Part shown: piece after piece, positions 1-8,883 of the stretch | Position numbering within the stretch: the first letter of the stretch is position 1 | Layout of the letters: each line of letters starts with the position of its first letter | DNA from: Saprospiraceae bacterium | GTDB taxonomy: Bacteria; Bacteroidota; Bacteroidia; Chitinophagales; Saprospiraceae | DNA length: 25,837 nt | Assembly (NCBI GenBank): GCA_016720635.1 | Contig: JADKKF010000025.1 | Coordinates: 1-25,837, forward strand | Direction: 5' to 3' | Notes under the pieces: generated by a model | The model's database searches: none | Told to the model about the DNA's origin: nothing | Seen by the model: only the letters and a program-made list of their open reading frames with translations | Position numbers and translations under genes: made by a program

Positions 1-440
1 TTTCATTGCATGGTCAAAAGACAACTCCCCCTCTTGTCAAAGCGCGGACAACTTGGGGTAATTTTCTTGATGGGAGTTCCCTTCGACCTCATCGATACCC
101 ACAAAAGGAAATGAGTATGATTGCATGGGCGATTGTCTCCTCCCTTGATATTGGCTGCAAAAACTTCCACAAAAACTTCCACGGAAGTATTAAACGCTCT
201 CATAACACAAGATCAGGTTATGATTACATCTCCCAAATGAATAGCTTGTGTAAAGGAAACATGATCGACGCTTGTTGTCACTACATGAGATTCATAATGT
301 TTTCCAGCCGTTATCGCCAGCGATGATATCCATCCAACGCAATAGATTTCCACCCATCAAAATCACCTGATGTGATTTGTATCAATAAGTATGATCATTT
401 CTGGTCATGACGGTTTTAGAATCGGCTACTTTTTTCTCTC
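1..440 (-). pseudogene. Acyl-CoA thioesterase, hotdog fold (YciA/BFIT type), frame-broken, 3' end cut by window edge
   Basis: Predicted to hydrolyse acyl-CoA to free fatty acid and CoA in the cytoplasm. Reading the minus strand across frames gives the family's landmarks in order: a TNHI segment, MGGNLLRWMDI (the hotdog-helix signature, usually GGxLLxWMD), VVTTSVDHVSF, LGDVI, then a VEVFVEVFAANI strand and NHTHFLFVGID. These match the long-chain acyl-CoA hydrolase family rather than 4HBT or FabZ. At least four frame changes are needed. The start is uncertain: the GTG at about 440 overlaps the stop of the upstream gene, but needs one A fewer in an A-run to stay in frame. The C-terminus (around FDHAM) runs to base 1, so the end is outside the window. 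The gene lies downstream of lipB and a small unknown gene on the same strand. Family recognition is fairly sure; activity cannot be judged. Confidence 0.72.
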
Positions 441-799
441 ACAATGTTGATTTTTTTAAATGATAACGACACCAATTTTGCTGATGATGGGGGATATTGG
501 TCGCTAGATCAATATTAAAACTTCCCTGCACAAATGTAATTTTTCGGTCAAGTCGGTGATATCTTTGTTGAAAACCAATCCAAAATTCATGGTTCAAATG
601 ACTTAACTTAGAATCCAAAAGCTCGAATTCGATGGCTTGAATTGGGTCTCCACTTTTCTATAAAATGTCTAAAAACAGAGGTCTCATATCGGGTACCTTC
701 ATTGATCAAATAACCTTTATCGTTGATCAAAACATTTTTTATGGAAAATTCATTCAGATTGATAAAATGAACGGGCCTAAAAATCATTCGATTGTCCAA
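439..799 (-). pseudogene. Hypothetical protein, about 120 residues, one frameshift
   Basis: I do not recognise this gene. It sits between lipB and the thioesterase on the same strand. Two reading segments join through a frame change near 605-615. The first (799 to 608) contains INDKGYLINEGTRYET and FRHFIEKWRPNS. The second (about 613 to 439) continues LLDSKLSHLNHEFWIGF and ends at a TGA at 441-439. That TGA overlaps the likely GTG start of the thioesterase, so the two genes are probably translationally coupled. It is rich in aromatic and basic residues, with no signal peptide or membrane segment visible. The first Met at 799 may not be the true start, because the bases up to the lipB stop at 854 could extend it. 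The coupled arrangement argues for a real gene rather than chance ORFs. Confidence 0.4.
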
Positions 800-853
800 A
801 AAGTTCTACTGCAATGCCAACTTTTACCTGGATATACTATTCTGATCAAAATC

Positions 854-1525
854 CTATAATAATTTTGTGTAATTAAAAACATCGCAACAATGCTGTTCTA
901 TCGAAGCGATAACATCGTCACGTTCTAACGCCCGCTGCAATTCCAACTTCATAGAAGTAACAGGCTCGATTATCATCCCATCCGTTAGGGATGATATATA
1001 AATAGCTCAAATCTGGACTCCAAATTCAGAGTAAATCCATGCAGCGAGATCCATCTCGATAGGTGAACTCCCTATTGCACATATTTTTCTAGCAGGAAAT
1101 ATTTCATCCTGATCCAACCAAACTCCCTGTATAGCCCCTTATGCCTTTGTCCGCTCAATCCATATTCGCAATAATGTCTTTATTATCTCCTCAATACTTC
1201 TGACGAACCAATGGCATCGGTATTTATTTCATTCAGATCAAAAATAAGGTAGCCGACGATCTGGCCAGGCCCATGGTAGTTATATCTCCGCCTCGATTGA
1301 TTTTGTAAAGCTAGCACCTATGGCTTTGAGTTCCAATATCGACCAAAAGATGAGTATCTTTTCACTCCTTCCTAATGTAAATACACTGGGGATGCTCACA
1401 AAAATAAATGATGGACGATTGGATTTGGGTATCCATTCGCTCTATTCTCAAGTAATTCACTTTGGATTTCAGCTTACGTTTGTCCCATGCTAACATAATC
1501 GATGGAGCCCCAGTTATGTATTTTA
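854..1525 (-). pseudogene. lipB: Octanoyltransferase LipB, frame-broken
   Basis: LipB moves octanoate from octanoyl-ACP to lipoyl domains of 2-oxoacid dehydrogenases and the glycine cleavage H protein in the cytoplasm. On the minus strand the family signatures appear in order but in different frames: DYV.AWD near 1470-1505, a VFTLGRS block near 1365-1385, then RGGDIT followed after a lost base by YHGPGQIVGYLIFDL near 1240-1300. Then come a YLRSIEE block, GVW plus RKICAIG (the lysine is conserved and catalytic in the family) near 1080, SRWISLHGF.LN, and PVTSM near the C-terminus. The gene stops at a TAG at 856-854. At least five frameshifts are required. One is a single missing T in the codons for the Tyr of the YHGPGQ motif. 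The start is unclear because no ATG in frame is visible before about 1525. Where the catalytic cysteine (usually PCGI) is expected, the local reading is IIPNG. Confidence 0.83.
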
Positions 1526-1660
1526 TAATTGAAATTCGCCCAATTTAACTTAATTTCGTAATTTATACTAACGAATTCTGATTTGAGATATTCTATTAAT
1601 GTATTACTGCGACAAATTTAGCACTGCTGCGGCAATTCATTTAATAAAACAAATAATATC

Positions 1661-2811
1661 ATGAAGATTTTAGTAACGGTTTTGATTATATGTTTTGGAC
1701 TTTTAGACTAGAAGCGCAAAAACATCGCTCCCGATTTTACCTATCACACTGACCGATGGTCAAACCAAATCCTTGTATAAAGATTATCTCGACAAAGGAA
1801 AAACAGTGGTACTAAAATTATTTTTTGTGGACTGCCCTCCATGTCGGGCTCATGCACCATTTATCAAGATCTTTATGAAGAATGGGGTCAAGGGATTGGC
1901 CCTGTGGAGTTTTTTCATCTATCAACCAGCACATTTGATTTAAACCAAACGGTTTTGGCATATGATCAAGCCAATGGTCATACATTCAAGGCTGCAGGTT
2001 CAGATGGTGGTTCTTTACAAGCAATCCTTCCCTATCGAAAATGGAACATTTGGCCCTTTTCAAGGAACTCCTACTTTCGTCGTCATCGCTCCCAATCGAA
2101 GTTTAACCTTTGACATAAGAGGAACTAGTCCTGCGAATACCATGGAACTTTTGAACCAAGCCATATTGAATACAGGTGCCATAAAGCCTCCCGTTGGTGG
2201 ACTCAATATCACTAAGTGGGCAAATAAGAAAATACAACAAACCCGAAGAATCAATTTCCAATCAAAAGTCGCCCTCTATCAAGGGACAGAACTTATAAGT
2301 ATTTATGATGGCTCTGATTATAAATTTTATAGTCCCATTTTCAAACCTAAAATATACGATTAGGCCTATTGATTTGGATGTTCCTTTCAGAAGCGGGATT
2401 TCGACAGCTGATATTTTAAAAATACAAAAACACATCCTCCGCCTCGGAAGTGTTCACGTCGCCATTCCAAGTATTGGCCCTCTGATTGCAACACAAATAA
2501 TTTTATCTCAGCAGCTGATTTGGTTTCTCTCAGAAAGCTCCTTTTTATTTCGGATAGAAGAATTTGAAAATGCAAAATCGATTAGATATATTCCTTACAA
2601 AACTTCGATAATTACTGTGTCAAATGTTTTGCAACATACTTTTCTAGATTACTATGAAATTTTCGCCAATGAAAACCATGAAAATATGGATTTTCGCCTC
2701 ATCAAAATTGGTGATGTTACAGGTGAATTCTGGAGCAATTTTTGGCTTATTCTGATTAGAGATTTGGCTAAAACCTACGACCGAATTAAAAATTTAATGG
2801 ATTTTCATTAA
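1661..2811 (+). pseudogene. Secreted thioredoxin-like (TlpA-type) protein with C-terminal dockerin-like domain, frame-broken
   Basis: The ATG at 1661 opens a hydrophobic signal peptide (MKILVTVLIICFGLL). After one frame change follow a TLTDGQTKSL segment and VLKLFFVDCPPC, a thioredoxin-fold strand with a CPPC redox site near 1833-1844. The fold continues in a second frame (APFYQDLYEEWG, then GTFGPFQGTPTFVVI with the cis-Pro region, near 2045-2085). After a linker, a dockerin-like pair begins near 2385: SGISTADILKIQKHIL, then after a frame change CNTNNFISAADLVSLRKLL. The same two-part module occurs in the giant protein at 16.2-16.4 kb. The C-terminal tail ends at 2811. At least four frameshifts interrupt it. 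Role by family: thiol-disulfide exchange outside the cytoplasm. The dockerin-like module suggests attachment or an extracellular scaffold. The upstream lipB gene points away, so this starts its own transcription unit. Confidence 0.7.
2385..2570 (+). other. Dockerin-like module of the thioredoxin-like protein
   Basis: Two short calcium-loop-type repeats: SGISTADILKIQKHIL, then (one frame over) NTNNFISAADLVSLRKLL. The spacing and the S/TAADLV-LRKL pattern match the dockerin-like domain in the giant surface protein at 16195-16405. A frame change lies between the two halves near 2450-2490. Confidence 0.68.
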
Positions 2812-2831
2812 CTTCGCATTCAAAATTTAGA

Positions 2832-4194
2832 ATGACTTAATTAAATCCATATCAGAAATTAGAGGGACCATTGGAGGGAATGTTGGCACCAATTTAACCC
2901 CGATAGACATAGTTGAATGCTGCAGCTTTCGGTACTTGGGTATTACAAAAAATAAAAATCCAAAAGTAGCCATCGGAAGAGATGCTCGTATCAGTGGAAA
3001 TATGGTCCAACAACTCGTCATGAATACTTTGGTAGGACAAGGAATCACAGTTCTAGACTTGGGATTATCCACCACTCCAACCGTAGAAATGGCAGTAGTA
3101 AAACACAAAGCGGATGCAGGTGTAATCATCACCGCGAGCCACAACCCTATCCAGTGGAATGCGCTCAAACTACTCAATGAAAAAGGAGAATTTATCGCAG
3201 CAGAAGAAGGCGCATATTTGCTTGAAATAATAAAAAACAAAGAATTCACCTTCGCGCCAGTCCTCGACTTGGGTGCCATTATTAAGATAAATGACGCCAT
3301 CGAATCACATATCGAAGCCATCCTAGCGCTTCCCTTGGTCGATGCTAAATTGGTCCAATCCAAAAATTCAAAGTTGTCGTCGATTGCATAAACTCAACAG
3401 GATCTATTTCTATCATTCCTTTGTTAGAAAATTGGGCTGCAAGTCATTGTACTCAACAAAGAGATGACGGGTCATTTTGCTCACAACCCAGAACCATTGC
3501 CTGAGCATTTGGAAGAATTATGCCAAGCAGTTGTCCAAAACAAGGCTCAAATGGGCATTTGTGTGGATCCAGACGTGGACCGACTGGCTTTTGTCATGGA
3601 AGATGGAAAATTATTTGGTGAAGAATAATATTCCTTGGTAGCTATTGCTGATTATATCCTCTCCAAAACCCCTGGAAATAACTAAGCCGAACCTTTCATC
3701 CACCCGCGCACTAAAGATGTTACACATAAGCACCAACAAACATACGCTGCGGCAGCCGTGGGCGAAGTCAACGTCGTCCTAAAAATGAAAGAAATAAGTG
3801 CTGTAATAGGAGGTGAAGGCAATGGTGGAATCATTTATCCAGAACTACATTATGGACGAGATGCCTTGGTAGGAGTCGCTCTTTTATTGACTTCCATTGC
3901 TGAAAATGGCTTGTCAATGACTGCATTGAAGGATTCTTTACCCAAATATGAGATGTCAAAAGACAAGATATCCTTAGAAAATTTTGATCGGGTACCAGAA
4001 ATTCTAGAATTTGCTATAGGCTTGTATCCCAATGCCACCATCTATAGAAACGATGGCGTAAAAATAGACCTAGACCAAGGCTGGATACATCTTCGCCAAA
4101 AGCAATACTGAGCCCATCATTCGCATATATACAGAGTTTGGATTAAGCTCAAGCGATTCAATTAGGAAGTGATTTAAAGGCTAAGTGTCGTTAA
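2832..4194 (+). pseudogene. glmM: Phosphoglucosamine mutase / phosphohexomutase (GlmM-like), frame-broken
   Basis: Alpha-D-phosphohexomutase family. In Bacteroidota this form is normally GlmM, which converts glucosamine-6-P to glucosamine-1-P for UDP-GlcNAc. Visible landmarks: an N-terminal LIKSISEIRGTIGG block (one base off from the ATG at 2832), VAIGRDARISG, the phosphoserine loop ITASHNP near 3128-3148, the metal loop DPDVDRLAF near 3568-3594, GEGNGGIIYPE near 3808-3845 for sugar binding, and the C-terminal phosphate loop SNTEPIIRIYTE near 4100-4137. The length, about 1.36 kb, fits the family. Frame changes occur near the start, at about 2925, 3390, 3430, 3680, 4095 and 4150. An extra in-frame TAA triplet sits at 3626-3628 between GEE and YSLVAI. 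The distinction from phosphomannomutase rests on overall similarity only. Confidence 0.82.
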
Positions 4195-4225
4195 ATTTCT
4201 CTCTAAAACTTAAATACATCAACCC

Positions 4226-5328
4226 ATGGAAAGAATCTATTTTGACAATGCAGCCACCACACCTCCAGCTCCCGAGGTGGTAGGAGGCTATGTTGCTTGC
4301 CTTAAAGAATGATTTTGGCAATCCATCCTCGATCCACGCTAAGGGCGAAAATCTAGGGCATTGATCGAAAAAGCTAGAAAATTCATAGCCAACAAACTGA
4401 TGCTTCCATTGGAGAAATATTTTTTACAAGCGGTGGCTCCAGAATCCAATAACCTTGCCATCAAACATTCGGTTAAAAATCTTGGGGTCACGCGCATCAT
4501 CAGCAGTAGGCTTGAGCACCATTGTGGCCTGCACTCCATCGATGCCATTCCAGAAATCAGATAATATCATCGTTGAGTATGTTGAAAATGATGCTCATGG
4601 AAAAATAAACCTTGAACAATTAGAGTCCCTATTAAAGGACGATTCGAACATAACTTTGGTCAGTTTAATGCACGCAAACAACGAAATCGGCACCATGATC
4701 GATCTTGATGCAGTTAGTGCGTTGTGTATGCAGTATGGGGCTTATTTTCATTCAGATACTGTGCAGACCATATGCCACTACCCTATCGATTTGCAAAAAC
4801 AAAATTGCATTTTCTATCGGGAGCTGGGCATAAATTTCATGGGCCAAAAGGCGTAGGATTTATTTATATAAATAGTGATATAAAGGTTGATCCCTTGATA
4901 GATGGGGGTTCTCAAGAGAGGAATATGAGGGGAGGTACTGAAAATTTGTATGGGATCGTCGGTCTTGAAAAAAGCATTCGAATTGGCCTATGCCCATATG
5001 GATGAATGGAGTGAACACATTTTTAAGTCTTAAAAATTATTTCAAAGAAGAATTAAAAAAATATTTTGATGGCATCGTATTCAATGGCTGTGAAGAAAAC
5101 TCACTTTACACCGTATTGAGTGTATCTTTTCCTGAAAATTCAAAATCAGAGATGCTCTTGTTAAATTTAGACATTGCAGGTATATCTTGTAGCGGAGGAA
5201 GTGCCTGTACGTCTGGCAGCGAAAAGGGGTCACATGTAATCGAAGCCTTGCATCAAACAGAAAAAATGAGAACCATCAGATTTTCATTTTCGCATTTAAA
5301 TACTAAAATGAAATTGATAGGTGTATAA
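4226..5328 (+). pseudogene. Cysteine desulfurase (NifS/IscS family), frame-broken
   Basis: PLP enzyme that takes sulfur from cysteine for Fe-S clusters and thio-modified tRNA. The ATG at 4226 starts ERIYFDNAATTPPAPEVV, the classic N-terminus. Further blocks, read across frames, are NDFGNPSSIHAKG, RALIEKARKF, the PLP-phosphate loop TSGGS-ESNN near 4425-4450, VSLMHANNEIGTM, HSDTVQ, the PLP lysine in GHKFHGPKGVGF near 4827-4862, RGGTEN near 4929-4946, and the active-site cysteine loop SCSGGSACTSGS near 5185-5220. The GGSACTSG loop is short. About seven frame changes are needed, several in the first 200 bases. It starts 31 bp after the glmM-like gene and is followed 67 bp later by the DHH phosphoesterase, so co-transcription is likely. 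Confidence 0.85.
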
Positions 5329-5395
5329 ACCTACTAAAAAATTGGTGTAACTTAAAATAATGTTTACCTTTTGCACGCAATTTTCAGCAAATAAC

Positions 5396-6393
5396 ATGAC
5401 CCTAGAGGCAAGTCAAATAAAAGAATATCTAGCCCAACCAAGAGTTATTGGTCTATTTTCACATAGAAATCCCGATGGAGATGCATTGGGGAGTACGCTT
5501 GCGATGCAACATCTTTTGGTTCAAATGGGACATACCGCGGAGGTAATGGTTCCCTCCAGAGTACCCGCAGAACTTTGAGTGGATGCCAGGCGTAGATAAA
5601 ATTTTTGGTTTGGGATCTTGACTCTGGAAGACATCAAAGCCTATACAAATACGATGGATTTTGCCATTTATCTCGATTTCAACTCTCTGGATCGAATCGA
5701 TAAAATGGGCGAGTACATATCCAATAAGACGATTAAAACATGGACTATTGACCACCATATAGACCCCATCATCATTTCTGACTGGATTTATAGCGTGCCT
5801 GAGGCTAGCTCGACTTCCGAATTGGTTTGGGATATAGTCCTCCAATTTGGCTGGGAAAATACCTAAACACACAGATTGCCAACTGCCTCTGACAGGAATC
5901 ATAACCGACACAGGCAATTTTGCCTATTCAGTCTCACCTAACTTGCTGAATAAGGTGGCCGAGATATTAAAACTCGATGTCAATTATGAATTCGTGCAAA
6001 ATGCCATTCATAACACGATGCCTGAGAAACAATTACGCCTTTTGGGTCATTGTTTGATCAATAGAATGGAGATTTCCCGCAATTTCAGGCTGGATTAATA
6101 TATCTTGACAAAGAAGATTATAAGAATTTTGAAATAAAAGAGGCGATACAGAAGGCATTGTCAATTATTTATTGAAATTAAAAAATATAAAAATAGCTGC
6201 ATTTATAACGGAGCAGCCGACGATTACAAAGATTTCACTTAGGTCAAAAGGCGATGTCAATGTGGAGGTCATTTGTAAGGAATATTTCAAAGGCGGGGGA
6301 CACAAGAATGCCTCTGGTGGCGCACTTTATTTGCCACTCCATATCGTAGTCAAGATACTCAAAGAAGCATTAACAAAATATCACAATATTTAA
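5396..6393 (+). pseudogene. DHH-family phosphoesterase (NrnA-like bifunctional oligoribonuclease/PAP phosphatase), frame-broken
   Basis: NrnA-type enzymes degrade nanoRNAs and dephosphorylate pAp in the cytoplasm, using two metal ions. Motifs in order: HRNPDGDALGS near 5461-5493 (first metal motif), FAIYLDFNSLDRI near 5660-5700 (second), TIDHHIDP near 5743-5767 (the DHH motif), and GIITDTGNFAYS near 5893-5930 (fourth). The DHHA1 domain ends in FKGGGHKNASGG near 6286-6321, the RNA/substrate-binding glycine loop. The Met at 5396 (MTLEASQIKEYL) gives a normal N-terminus; an in-frame ATG at 5360 would add 12 residues and has no better ribosome site. Frameshifts lie near 5560, 5615, 5850, 6085 and 6150. 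Length, about 330 residues, is typical. Confidence 0.84.
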
Positions 6394-6423
6394 TTTTAAA
6401 TAAACAACATTAATAAAATTTTT

Positions 6424-7270
6424 ATGTCACACATTAAATCAATCATTGCTTTAGTATTTGCTTGTATCGCAGTCATATCGTGCAAACAAACACAAAAAAC
6501 TTCCAATGGAATGGAATATGTCCATGTTGTGTCCAACAATGGTCCAAAGCCAGCAGAAGAAGATAAAATTTCTTTCCATATGACGATCAAGACGGATACT
6601 GACTCATTATTGACCAGTACCTATATGATGGGACAAGAGCAACAAACCATGATACCACCTGCTTCTTATCCAATGACCAAGCCAGATCCATTTTTGGAAG
6701 TATTCAAAAAAATGTCTGTAGGTGATTCTTTGATATTGACTATTCCAGTAGATTCAATGCCTAGCAGAAATGGTATCCTGAAAAGCAAAAGCAATTGTTT
6801 ATGGTTTTAAAATGACTAAAATTACTTCTAAAGCTGAAATCGAAGCGAATAAAGCGAAGTATCAAGCCGAAGGAGCAAAAGTTTTGGAACAATCAACAAG
6901 CTTAGTTTCTAAACTAGAGGCTGGAAGCGATCCTTCTGTATTGAAAACAGCGTCAGGCATCAAGTATGTGGTTCACAGCGAAGGTAAAGGCCCTAAAGCT
7001 AATATGGGAGAAACCGTAAAAGTGATGTATTCTGGTATCCTAAAAGATGGAAAAGAATTCGATTCGTCATTCAAAAGAGGAGAGCCAATCCAATTTCCAG
7101 CAGGTGTAGGTCAAGTAATCAAGGGATGGGACGAGATGATCACTACCCTACCTAAAGGTTCGAAAGCAACTATTTTCGTTCCTTATGCATTGGCTTATGG
7201 AGAAGCAGGAAGCCCTCCAATGATCCCAGCAAAATCTGACTTAGTATTTTATATAGAAATATTAGAATAA
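6424..7270 (+). CDS. FKBP-type peptidyl-prolyl cis-trans isomerase, lipoprotein, one frameshift
   Basis: Catalyses prolyl isomerisation of exported proteins, probably as a lipid-anchored envelope protein. Residues 1-20 form a lipoprotein signal ending in the lipobox VISC (Cys20). An N-terminal degenerate region (EEDKISFHMTIKTDT) resembles a second FKBP fold without clear active-site residues. After a helical linker rich in Lys/Glu/Ala, the catalytic FKBP domain (about 7000-7270) shows VKVMYSGILKDGKEFDSSF, a VIKGWDE loop, and LAYGEAGSPPMIPAKSDLVFYIEIL, all standard active-site strands. A single frame change near 6775-6790 separates the halves (6424-6810 and 6812-7270); the second-frame reading KAIVYGFKMTKI bridges them. 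The gene begins 31 bp after the phosphoesterase and ends just before a strong terminator, so it closes the plus-strand cluster. Confidence 0.87.
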
Positions 7271-7278
7271 TATAATAC

Positions 7279-7313
7279 AGAGCCCAAGCATCAAAAAGTT
7301 TGGGCTCTTTTTT
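7279..7313 (+). terminator. Rho-independent terminator after the FKBP gene
   Basis: Stem agagcccaa (7279-7287) pairs with ttgggctct (7300-7308), extended by one G-T and one C-G pair. It has a short A-rich loop and a run of six Ts (7308-7313). It starts 9 bases after the FKBP stop. Confidence 0.9.
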
Positions 7314-7330
7314 ACTCAATTGCAAATACT

Positions 7331-8020
7331 ATGTCATCAAACCATCAAAGATTGGAATCATGAAGATCGTCCTAGAGAAAAATGATGACCAAAGGTCGCA
7401 AAATCATGACTGATGCAGAATTACTAGCAATACTTATCACCACGGGCAATAAAAAAGAAACAGCCATGGACTTGGCTAGAAAGCTTTTGGCTCGATTTAA
7501 CAATGATATCCATACACTATTCAAAGCGGACTGGAAAGAATTCACGGCCGTGAGCGGCATAGGACAGGCCAAAGCAATCACCATCGCTGCAGCCTTGGAA
7601 CTAGGTCGAAGAAAGTCGAGCGCTACTCCCAACTCAAAACCAAAAATTCACTCCTCTGGAGACGCATATAATCTATTAAAATCTTCACTCAGCGATCTGA
7701 CTGAAGAGTATTTTTTTAGTATTTTTCTCAACAATGCCAATGAAGCCATAGCTGTAGAACCGATAAGTTCTGGAGGGATGACCAGTGTCATGGTGGACCC
7801 ACGAGTGGTGCTTAGAAAAGCTTTAGAGCTAAAAGCCATCGGCATCATATTAGCGCATAATCATCCGAGCAATTTGCTCAAACCAAGCAAAGCAGATATT
7901 GATTTGACCCAAAAATTGCAAGACGGGGCCAAGCTACTAGAATTAAAGATTCTGGATCATCTCATCATTTCAGACCATCACTATTATAGTATGGCAGACG
8001 AAGGGGTTCTACCTACCTAG
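7331..8020 (+). CDS. radC: RadC family JAB1/MPN metalloprotease-fold protein
   Basis: RadC (UPF0758) proteins carry an N-terminal helix-hairpin-helix region and a C-terminal MPN+/JAB domain; the original repair role is disputed. Here the N-terminal IKDWNHEDRPREK (7346-7381) is in a different frame from MMTKGRKIMTDAELLAILI onward. One A missing from the A5 run at 7378-7382 explains the break. The HhH region is VSGIGQAKAITIAAALELGRR. The JAB motif is complete: an upstream Glu, then ILAHNHPSN and a downstream Asp (KADIDLTQKL), followed by LDHLIISDHHYYSMADEGVL, the usual C-terminus. The start at 7331 (ATG TCA TCA) is chosen because the conserved N-terminus begins just after it; the uninterrupted part starts at 7382. 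It lies alone between a terminator and the DUF6794 gene. Confidence 0.9.
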
Positions 8021-8104
8021 ATGTTAATTTTTTGTTAATCAATTTAATTTTTAAGATAAATTCGTCAATATTTGGGTTTACAAGCACATTCAGTTATTGT
8101 TATG

Positions 8105-8657
8105 ATGAAAAAATAATTCCACTATTCATTTTTACTTGCATCGGTATTTTGGTTTTTCTCAATCCGAACCAGAGCTAGATACCATCCCTACAAGTCCTTC
8201 TGATCAAGCTAAAATGTATGCCATCAGAATCAAAAAATCAAGAATAAATGGCATTTATATCCCCAAGGACATCAATGAGGCGATGAAAGACATAGATGAA
8301 AGAATCGACTCCGCGGGTAGAGAAAAATTCAAGCAAGTTTCTGAAAAAGAAAGTGCAAAAAAATTTCATTTCACCTTCGGACAATGGATGTCGCACAATT
8401 GGTCCCTACCCCAAGGATCTCGATTGAGTCACTACCTTAAGGGAAAAGGACTCACCTTCGTGGACGACATGATGGTCACCTTGAGCGTATGTTATCACCG
8501 ACATATCAACGGAATACCCCTAGATGAGGATAAATTGATAGCAGAAATATTAAAACGTCGCCACGACGCTTACAAACTGAGATTTAAGAACGGTACCACC
8601 ATCTCAAAACGCAAACTTCCCAGACCTGGTGAAATAGATACTCTACATCGAGAATAA
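8105..8657 (+). CDS. DUF6794 domain protein with signal peptide, frameshifted in the signal
   Basis: The domain resembles DUF6794, a Bacteroidota family of unknown function: YIPKDINEAMKDIDERI, then FTFGQWMSHNWSL, GSRLSHYL, VDDMMVTLSVCYHRHING. This order of IPKD, the G-W-NW box, GSRL and YHRHLN is the family pattern. The uninterrupted frame opens only at a TTG at 8136. Adding one A to the A6 run after ATG AAA restores an N-terminus MKKIIPLFIFTCIGILVF, a convincing signal peptide, with a second frame change near 8155. I therefore place the start at 8105 (ATG; a tandem ATG lies at 8102). The C-terminus is basic (KRRHDAYKLRFK). Probably exported; function unknown. Confidence 0.68.
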
Positions 8658-8695
8658 TTTTTTTCTAAAAATATACATATTACATTTTTTTATAA

Positions 8696-8703
8696 TATAT
8701 TTG
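8696..8703 (+). promoter_or_regulatory. Candidate Bacteroidota -7 box TATATTTG
   Basis: TATATTTG matches the Bacteroidota sigma -7 consensus TAnnTTTG. No clear -33 TTTG is seen at the usual spacing. A hairpin terminator lies only about 20 bases downstream, so any transcript from here would be very short unless it reads through to the gene at 8884. Confidence 0.35.
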
Positions 8704-8720
8704 CACCGTGACTCAAAGAG

Positions 8721-8744
8721 AAATTGCTTCGGCAGTTTTTTTTT
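8721..8744 (+). terminator. Terminator with cUUCGg tetraloop after the DUF6794 gene
   Basis: Stem aaattgc / gcagttt closed by a C(TTCG)G tetraloop (8727-8732), followed by a run of nine Ts (8736-8744). The T-run partly pairs with the leading As. It lies 64 bases after the DUF6794 stop. Confidence 0.75.
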
Positions 8745-8883
8745 GTTTTATATATATTACGATTTTTTATAATATTTAAAATTTTGATAGATAAAATATT
8801 ATAGATTACGTCTTTTTTTAATATTTGGCATAATTTTTGTACACGGTTATATTAAATCATTTTTAACAATTTAATCAATAAGT

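Noticed and set aside
2827..3363. 178-residue minus-strand frame opposite the GlmM-like gene
   Set aside because: It is antisense to clear mutase motifs (ITASHNP, GRDARISG) and shows no family pattern of its own.
1..6400. Genuine mass pseudogenisation of the left end
   Set aside because: All affected families keep near-complete motif sets across frames with little residue-level decay. That is typical of indel errors rather than relaxed selection, though not fully excluded.
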